From Streptomyces mashuensis (GTDB taxonomy: Bacteria > Actinomycetota > Actinomycetes > Streptomycetales > Streptomycetaceae): a stretch of 64,000 nt of DNA. Position numbers and translations under genes: made by a program. Of the stretch, positions 58,653 through 64,000 are shown one piece after another. Location of the stretch: assembly GCF_014654785.1 (NCBI RefSeq), contig NZ_BNBD01000005.1, positions 1 through 64,000 on the forward strand, given 5' to 3'. The notes beneath the pieces are model-generated. The model was not told the origin of the DNA. It ran no database searches and saw only the letters and a program-made list of their open reading frames with translations. Every line of letters starts with the position of its first letter. The stretch's first letter is position 1.

Positions 58653-59912
58653 TCAGGCCAGGGCCCGGCCCAGGACGTAGACGGCGGGGGCCGCCAGGGC
58701 CAGCGGCAGGGCCACGCCCGCCGTCATGTGCACGAAGCGGGACGGGTAGTCGTAGCTCGCCACCCGCCGGCCGACCAGGGCGCACACGCCCGCGGCCAGG
58801 CCCAGCAGCGCGCCCGTCGGCCCCATGCCCGTGAGCTGGCCGCCGGCGACGCCCGCCCCGGCCGCGGCGATCAGCGCCACGACGAGGGAGACGGCGGACG
58901 GCAGCGGCAGCGCCGCGGCGACGACCGCGGCGGCCACGCCCAGGGCACCGGCGACCACCGCGTCGGGGTCCGCCGCCAGATGCCCGGCGGCGATCACCGC
59001 GAGGGCCGCCGAGGCCGTGGCGGTGGTCAGGCCGTACAGCCGCTCGTCCGCCCCGGCGTGGCTGCGCAGCTGGAGCACGAGGGTCAGCAGGATCCAGACG
59101 CCGAGCGTCCCCAGCAGCACGGTGGGTGCCTTCACGACGTCGCTCGCGCCCACGGCCAGCAGTGCCACGTCGGCGACCACGCCGCCCAGGAACGCCAGGG
59201 CGATGCCCTGCCGCGCCGGCCACATGCCGTTCAGGCGGAACCAGCCGGCCGCCGTCACCGCCTGGAGCAGCACCACGGGCACGGCCAGCACGGGCCGGGC
59301 CAGCGGCGCGGCGACCGCCAGCAGCGCCGCGAGGACGGCCGTGATCAGCGCCGGCTGGAGCCCCGGCGGCAGGATCTGCGGCCGGCCCTCGGCCTTCGCC
59401 TTCTCCGCCGCGGTCATCGGCCGCGCGGGCTCGGGGCCGGGCTCGGGCTCCGGCTCGGCGAAGGGCTCGGCGAACGGCTCCGCGAGAGCTGCGGCTGCCG
59501 GGGCGGCGGGTGCGGGCTCGTACGGCGCGTAGTTCTGGTGCGAGTTCTGGCGCGCGGCCTCCTCGGTGTACGCCGTCTGCCACTCGCCCGCGCCGTACGA
59601 CGCGTCAGCAGGCGCGGGCGCGGGTGCCGGTGCCGGCTCCTGCGGGACCAGCGGCCGTTCCCACGTGTGGGTCTCCCACGTGGGGGCCTGCCACGTCTGG
59701 GTCGGCTGCTCCTCCTGCTGCGCCTGCGGCCAGGCGGCGGCCGGAGCGGCCGCGTGCTGCCCGTCGTAGGGGTAGGCGTACGCGCCCTGACCCTGGGAGT
59801 GCCCCTGCGACTGCCCCTGCGGCTGCCCGTGGGACTCGTACGACTCGTAGGAGCGGTACCGCTCCTGCTCCCCGTACGGGTCGTACGGGTCGCGGTGATG
59901 CTGTTCGTTCAT
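58653..59912 (-). CDS. Polytopic membrane protein with repetitive N-terminus
   Basis: This 419-aa protein has residues 1-180 of low-complexity Tyr/Gln/Glu/Pro/Ala (Ser-Tyr-Glu and Gly-Gln repeats, an Ala-Glu-Pro-Phe repeat) on the cytoplasmic side. About nine transmembrane helices follow (190-415), with LPPGLQPALITAVLAALLAV and RVASYDYPSRFVHMTAGVALPLALAAPAVYVL. No transporter signature is recognised. It lies 10 bp after the MoaD/ThiS-like gene, so they form an operon. The function is unknown. Confidence 0.8.
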   Translation of the reverse strand: MNEQHHRDPYDPYGEQERYRSYESYESHGQPQGQSQGHSQGQGAYAYPYDGQHAAAPAAAWPQAQQEEQPTQTWQAPTWETHTWERPLVPQEPAPAPAPAPADASYGAGEWQTAYTEEAARQNSHQNYAPYEPAPAAPAAAALAEPFAEPFAEPEPEPGPEPARPMTAAEKAKAEGRPQILPPGLQPALITAVLAALLAVAAPLARPVLAVPVVLLQAVTAAGWFRLNGMWPARQGIALAFLGGVVADVALLAVGASDVVKAPTVLLGTLGVWILLTLVLQLRSHAGADERLYGLTTATASAALAVIAAGHLAADPDAVVAGALGVAAAVVAAALPLPSAVSLVVALIAAAGAGVAGGQLTGMGPTGALLGLAAGVCALVGRRVASYDYPSRFVHMTAGVALPLALAAPAVYVLGRALA

Positions 59913-59922
59913 GCTGCCGGGG

Positions 59923-60186
59923 TCACCCTCCTGCGAAGGGCGGGAGCACCTCGACCGTGCCGCCCTCGGTCAGTCGTACCGTCGAGTGGTCGCGCGTGCC
60001 GACGGGGTCGCCGTCCACGAGGAAGGAGCACCGCGTCAGCACGCGGGCGAACTCCGGTTCCGCCGCGTGCGCCTGCCGTGCCGCCGCCAGGGCCTCGGCC
60101 AGCGTGCCCGCCGCGTACGGCTCCTCGGCCGTACCGGCGGCGGCCTTCGCCGCGGCCCAGTAGCGGAGCGTGCCTCTCGTCGCCAC
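59923..60186 (-). CDS. MoaD/ThiS-family sulfur carrier protein
   Basis: This 87-aa ubiquitin-like protein has LRYWAAAKAAAGTAEEPYAAGTLAEALAAA, the central CSFLVDGDPVGTRD and GGTVEVLPPFAGG, with the C-terminal Gly-Gly that becomes thiocarboxylate. It is a sulfur donor for molybdopterin, thiamine or another cofactor; no partner enzyme is adjacent. The GTG at 60186 has GAAAGGGG upstream and fits the length. A longer frame from an ATG in the adjacent tandem repeat is less likely. Confidence 0.88.
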   Translation of the reverse strand: MATRGTLRYWAAAKAAAGTAEEPYAAGTLAEALAAARQAHAAEPEFARVLTRCSFLVDGDPVGTRDHSTVRLTEGGTVEVLPPFAGG

Positions 60187-60210
60187 GGTCGGCCCCTTTC
60201 CTCTCTCCGG

Positions 60211-60240
60211 CTTCTCCGCGCTTCTCCGCGCTTCTCCGCG
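60211..60240. repeat. Three 10-bp tandem repeats
   Basis: CTTCTCCGCG is repeated exactly three times head to tail (60211, 60221, 60231), flanked by related CTCTCCGG and CTCCTG. It lies in the intergenic region between the MoaD-like gene and the ABC exporter. Confidence 0.9.
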
Positions 60241-60338
60241 CTCCTGTGTCGCCTCCATGATGACGGGTGCCACGCGCCGCCCGGCCCCCGGCGGTAAAGG
60301 GGAGGCTCCGTGCCGAACAGCTCGCATAGGCTGCTTGT

Positions 60339-62078
60339 GTGTTGGTGCGACTTCTCCGGACCTACGTCCGGCCCTACTCCGGAGCGATCACGCTGATCGT
60401 GCTCTTGCAGCTCGTTCAGACTCTCGCAACGCTCTATCTGCCCACCCTCAACGCGGACATCATCGACAAGGGCGTCGTCAAGGGCGACGCCGGGTACATC
60501 CTGACCACCGGCGGCGTGATGCTGGCGGTGACGCTGGCGCAGGTCGCCTGTGCGATCGGTGCCGTCTACTACAGCGCGCGCACGTCCATGGCCATCGGCC
60601 GGGACCTGCGCGCGGCGGTCTTCGACCGGGTGCAGTCCTTCTCGGCCCGGGAGGTCGGCCAGTTCGGCGCGCCGTCGCTGATCACGCGGACGACCAACGA
60701 CGTCCAGCAGGTCCAGATGCTGACCCTGATGACGTTCACGCTGATGGTCTCCGCACCCATCATGTGCGTCGGCGGCATCGTGATGGCGCTGGAGCAGGAC
60801 GTGCAGCTGTCCGCGCTGCTGCTGGCCGTGATCCCCGCGCTCGCGGCCATCGTCGTCCTGACCGTGTGGCGCATGCGCCCGGTGTTCCGCCGTGTGCAGG
60901 AGCACATCGACACGGTGAACCGGGTGCTGCGCGAGCAGATCGCCGGTATCCGCGTCATCCGGGCCTTCGTCCGCGACGACCACGAGAGGAAACGATTCCG
61001 GGGCGCCAACACGGCACTGATGGACGTCTCCCTGCACGCCGGCCGGCTGATGTCGGTGATGTTCCCGGCCGTGATGCTCGTGGTGAACGTGTCCTCGATC
61101 GCCGTCGTCTGGTTCGGCGGGCAGCGCATCGAGGACAACGGCATGCAGGTCGGCGCCATGACCGCGTTCCTCAGCTACCTGATGCAGATCATGATGGCCA
61201 TCATGATGGCCACCTTCATGTTCATGATGGTGCCGCGCGCCGAGGTCTGCGCCGAGCGCGTCCAGGAGGTCCTGGCCACCGACTCCAGCGTCGTGCCGCC
61301 GGCCGCGGACACGGCCGTCTCCGCGCTGCGCCGCCGTGGCCACCTGGAGCTGTCGGGCGTGGAGTTCCGCTACCCCGGCGCCGAGGAGCCCGTCCTCAAG
61401 GACGTCTCGCTCGTCGCCCGGCCCGGCGAGATCACCGCCGTCATCGGCTCCACCGGCAGCGGCAAGTCCACGCTGCTGAGCCTCGTGCCGCGGCTGTCCG
61501 ACGCCACCGCCGGCACCGTCACGGTCGGCGGTGTCGACGTGCGCGAGCTGGACCCGGCCGCGCTGGGCGGCGCCGTGGGCCTCGTCCCGCAGAAGCCGTA
61601 CCTCTTCTCCGGCACCATCGCCTCCAACCTGCGCTACGGCCGGCCCGAGGCCACCGACGAGGAGCTGTGGCACGCGCTGGAGATCGCCCAGGCCCGTGAC
61701 TTCGTCGAGTCGATGGAGGGCGGCCTGGACGCCCCGATCGCCCAGGGCGGCACCAACGTCTCCGGCGGCCAGCGGCAGCGCCTCGCCATTGCCCGTGCGC
61801 TGGTCCGCAAGCCGGACATCTACCTCTTCGACGACTCGTTCTCGGCGCTCGACTACGCCACCGACGCGCGGTTGCGCGCGGCGCTGGCCCGGGAGACCGG
61901 CGAGGCGACGGTGCTGATCGTCGCGCAGCGCGTGTCGACGATCCGCGACGCCGACCGCATCGTGGTCCTCGACGAGGGCCGTGTCGTCGGCACCGGCACC
62001 CACACCGAACTGATGGGCACGAACCCCACGTACCGGGAGATCGTCCTGTCCCAGCTCACCGAGGAGGAAGCGGCGTGA
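60339..62078 (+). CDS. Heterodimeric ABC exporter subunit with degenerate ATPase site
   Basis: This 579-aa half-transporter has six N-terminal helices then an ATPase domain with Walker A GSTGSGKSTLL, Q-loop LVPQKPYLFSG, and a canonical signature NVSGGQRQRLAIARAL. It has an altered Walker B (YLFDDSFSALD, Asp for Glu) and H-loop (LIVAQRVSTI, Gln for His). This is the degenerate partner of a heterodimeric type IV exporter. Its stop overlaps the GTG of the second subunit (GTGA). Likely cargo is a drug or lipid, unknown. Confidence 0.93.
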   Translation: MLVRLLRTYVRPYSGAITLIVLLQLVQTLATLYLPTLNADIIDKGVVKGDAGYILTTGGVMLAVTLAQVACAIGAVYYSARTSMAIGRDLRAAVFDRVQSFSAREVGQFGAPSLITRTTNDVQQVQMLTLMTFTLMVSAPIMCVGGIVMALEQDVQLSALLLAVIPALAAIVVLTVWRMRPVFRRVQEHIDTVNRVLREQIAGIRVIRAFVRDDHERKRFRGANTALMDVSLHAGRLMSVMFPAVMLVVNVSSIAVVWFGGQRIEDNGMQVGAMTAFLSYLMQIMMAIMMATFMFMMVPRAEVCAERVQEVLATDSSVVPPAADTAVSALRRRGHLELSGVEFRYPGAEEPVLKDVSLVARPGEITAVIGSTGSGKSTLLSLVPRLSDATAGTVTVGGVDVRELDPAALGGAVGLVPQKPYLFSGTIASNLRYGRPEATDEELWHALEIAQARDFVESMEGGLDAPIAQGGTNVSGGQRQRLAIARALVRKPDIYLFDDSFSALDYATDARLRAALARETGEATVLIVAQRVSTIRDADRIVVLDEGRVVGTGTHTELMGTNPTYREIVLSQLTEEEAA

Positions 62079-64000
62079 GCGCCCCGCAGAAACCCGCCGG
62101 GGAGGCCGCCGAGCCCAAGGCCGGTGGACCGGCGGACGGCATACCCGGGCCGGGCGGCCCCGCCGGCAAGCCCGGCGGCAAGCCCGGTGCCGCCCCCCGC
62201 AGAGGTCCCGCCCCGGCCACCGGCATGGCCCGCTTCATGGGCAACCAGCCCACCGAGAAGTCCATGGACTTCGCCGGCTCCAGCCGCCGGCTGCTGGGCC
62301 TGCTGCGCCCCGAGCGGGCGCTGATCTGGCTCGCGCTGTTCTTCGGCGTCGCCAGCGTGACGCTGGCGGTCATCGGCCCCAAGGTGCTCGGCCACGCCAC
62401 CGACCTGATCTTCTCGGGCGTGGTGGGCAAGAGCCTGCCGGCCGGCATCGACAAGGCCCAGGCGCTGGAGCAGATGCGCCAGCACGGGCAGGGGAAGATC
62501 GCCGACGTGCTGTCCGGCGTGCACTTCACGCCCGGCCGCGGCATCGACTTCCACGCGGTCGGTGTGGTGCTGCTGTGGCTGCTGGGCATCTACGCGGTGG
62601 CGTCGCTGTTCGGCTTCTTCCAGGCCCGTATCGCCACCACCGTGGTGCAGCGGGTGGTCTTCCGGCTCCGCGAGGACGTCGAGCGGAAGCTCGGCCGGCT
62701 GCCGCTGAGCTACTTCGACAAGCAGCAGCGCGGCGAGATCCTCTCCCGGGCCACCAACGACATCGACAACATCGCGCAGTCGCTCCAGCAGACCCTCAGC
62801 CAGATCATCACCTCCGTGCTGACCATCGTCGGCGTGCTGGCGATGATGTTCTGGATCTCGTGGCTGCTGGCGCTGGTCGCGCTGGTCACCGTCCCGGTGT
62901 CGGTGATCGTGGCCGCCCGGATCGGCAAGAAGGCGCAGCCGCAGTTCGTGGCCCAGTGGAAGTCCACCGGCAAGCTGAACGGGCACATCGAGGAGATGTA
63001 CACCGGCCACACGCTGGTGAAGGTCTTCGGCCGGCAGAAGGAGTCGGCGGAGGCGTTCCGCCAGGAGAACGAGGAGCTGTACCTCGCCGGCTACAAGGCG
63101 CAGTTCATCTCCGGCATCATCCAGCCGGCGATGATGTTCATCGGCAACCTCAACTACGTGCTGGTCGCCGTCGTCGGCGGGCTGCGCGTGGCGAGCGGTT
63201 CGCTGTCGATCGGCGACGTGCAGGCGTTCATCCAGTACTCGCGCCAGTTCAGCCAGCCGCTGACGCAGGTGGCGTCGATGGCCAACCTGGTGCAGTCCGG
63301 GGTGGCCTCGGCCGAGCGGGTCTTCGAGCTGCTGGACGCCGAGGAGCAGAGCCCGGAGGCGAAGGACGCGAAGCGTCCGGAGCGGGTGCGCGGCGAGGTC
63401 GCGTTCGAGAACGTGTCGTTCCGCTACGAGGCGGACAAGCCGCTCATCGAGGACCTGTCGCTCACGGTGCGGCCGGGCCAGACGGTGGCCATCGTCGGCC
63501 CCACGGGCGCCGGCAAGACCACGCTGGTCAACCTGCTGATGCGGTTCTACGAGGTGGGCGGCGGCCGGATCACCCTGGACGGCACCGACATCGCGGCCAT
63601 GCCGCGCGAGGAGCTGCGCTCGCACATCGGCATGGTGCTCCAGGACACCTGGCTGTTCGGTGGCTCGATCGCGGACAACATCGCGTACGGCGCCCCCGAG
63701 GGCACCTCGATGGACAAGATCGTCGAGGCGGCGAAGGCCACCCACGTGGACCGGTTCGTCCGCACCCTGCCGGACGGCTACGACACCGTGATCGACGAGG
63801 AGGGCTCGAACGTCAGCGCGGGTGAGAAGCAGCTGATCACCATCGCGCGTGCGTTCCTGGCCGAGCCGGAGATCCTCATCCTGGACGAGGCGACGAGCTC
63901 CGTCGACACCCGGACCGAGGTGCTGATCCAGCAGGCCATGGGCCGGCTGCGGACGGGCCGCACCAGCTTCGTCATCGCGCACCGCCTGTCCACCATCCGG
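62075..64000 (+). CDS. Heterodimeric ABC exporter subunit, canonical ATPase (partial, runs off right edge)
   Basis: The visible 642 codons include a Gly/Pro-rich N-terminal tail of about 55 residues and six transmembrane helices with an extracytoplasmic insertion (about 110-160). The ATPase domain has Walker A VGPTGAGKTTL, LVLQDTWLFGG, the altered signature NVSAGEKQLITIARAF, canonical Walker B ILILDEATSSVD with Glu, and H-loop FVIAHRLSTI. It supplies the active Walker B/H-loop, while the first subunit supplies the canonical signature. The end is outside the window. Confidence 0.93.
   Translation, partial: MSAPQKPAGEAAEPKAGGPADGIPGPGGPAGKPGGKPGAAPRRGPAPATGMARFMGNQPTEKSMDFAGSSRRLLGLLRPERALIWLALFFGVASVTLAVIGPKVLGHATDLIFSGVVGKSLPAGIDKAQALEQMRQHGQGKIADVLSGVHFTPGRGIDFHAVGVVLLWLLGIYAVASLFGFFQARIATTVVQRVVFRLREDVERKLGRLPLSYFDKQQRGEILSRATNDIDNIAQSLQQTLSQIITSVLTIVGVLAMMFWISWLLALVALVTVPVSVIVAARIGKKAQPQFVAQWKSTGKLNGHIEEMYTGHTLVKVFGRQKESAEAFRQENEELYLAGYKAQFISGIIQPAMMFIGNLNYVLVAVVGGLRVASGSLSIGDVQAFIQYSRQFSQPLTQVASMANLVQSGVASAERVFELLDAEEQSPEAKDAKRPERVRGEVAFENVSFRYEADKPLIEDLSLTVRPGQTVAIVGPTGAGKTTLVNLLMRFYEVGGGRITLDGTDIAAMPREELRSHIGMVLQDTWLFGGSIADNIAYGAPEGTSMDKIVEAAKATHVDRFVRTLPDGYDTVIDEEGSNVSAGEKQLITIARAFLAEPEILILDEATSSVDTRTEVLIQQAMGRLRTGRTSFVIAHRLSTIR

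Noticed and set aside
1..64000. tRNA, rRNA, CRISPR arrays, insertion sequences, integrases or attachment sites
   Set aside because: I found no tRNA T-loop with acceptor pairing, no regularly spaced repeats and no transposase or recombinase motifs on either strand by eye.

Overview
This window is chromosomal DNA from a Streptomyces or a very close relative. The evidence is a very high G+C content with strong G/C bias at third codon positions, frequent GTG starts, GGAGG-type ribosome sites, and lineage markers: a WhiG anti-sigma factor of the RsiG type, the nickel regulator Nur, CsoR, an SCO6880-family protein, DUF397, a SARP regulator and LAxTG surface proteins. No tRNA, rRNA, CRISPR array, transposase or integrase was recognised. 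Coding density is high and nearly every gap is below 450 bp.

Layout. 1-6.5 kb: a terminator, a 2-hydroxyacid dehydrogenase, a GNAT, a NarL-type two-component system, a secreted beta-lactamase-fold serine hydrolase and an amidohydrolase. 6.5-13.6 kb (minus strand): six tightly packed genes that look like a chromosomal type IV secretion-like assembly (small VirB2-like protein, VirB8-like protein, VirB6-like polytopic protein, SCO6880 protein, VirB4 ATPase, VirD4-like protein without a P-loop). Next to them are a Ser/Thr kinase and a secreted transglycosylase/NlpC hydrolase (VirB1-like). 16.6-25.8 kb: PAP2 phosphatase, lipoprotein, CsoR with its operator, a Pit phosphate transporter with its PhoU-like partner, and pstSCAB behind a PHO box. 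26-30.6 kb: an NlpC/P60 hydrolase, a receiver-PP2C phosphatase, and an XRE/HbhA-like/DUF2516 trio.

30.6-41 kb is an accessory-looking stretch: methyltransferase, TetR/hydrolase pair, a second serine hydrolase, a catalytically stripped SDR, quinone oxidoreductase and GlxA-type regulator. It ends in a WXG100/ESX-like module (two ESX-like proteins, a lipoprotein and a broken tandem copy of that lipoprotein). 40.5-49.2 kb: a PrmC-related methyltransferase behind an attenuator-like leader, an LAxTG surface protein, a large SARP regulator facing an SDR, a flavin reductase behind a SoxR-type palindrome, an Eis-type acetyltransferase and RsiG.

49.3-64 kb: D-aminoacyl-tRNA deacylase, YgfZ, Nur, and a cobalamin-riboswitch-controlled BtuCDF transporter running straight into nur. 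Then come several conserved small proteins, the thiosulfate sulfurtransferase/DUF1416 pair behind a Cys-containing leader peptide, a DUF2993 protein, a membrane protein with a MoaD/ThiS-like partner, and a heterodimeric ABC exporter whose second subunit runs off the right edge.

The most system-like regions are the type IV secretion-like cluster (6.5-16.4 kb), the WXG module (37.8-40.5 kb), the attenuator upstream of the 40.5 kb methyltransferase and the B12-riboswitch/Nur linkage.
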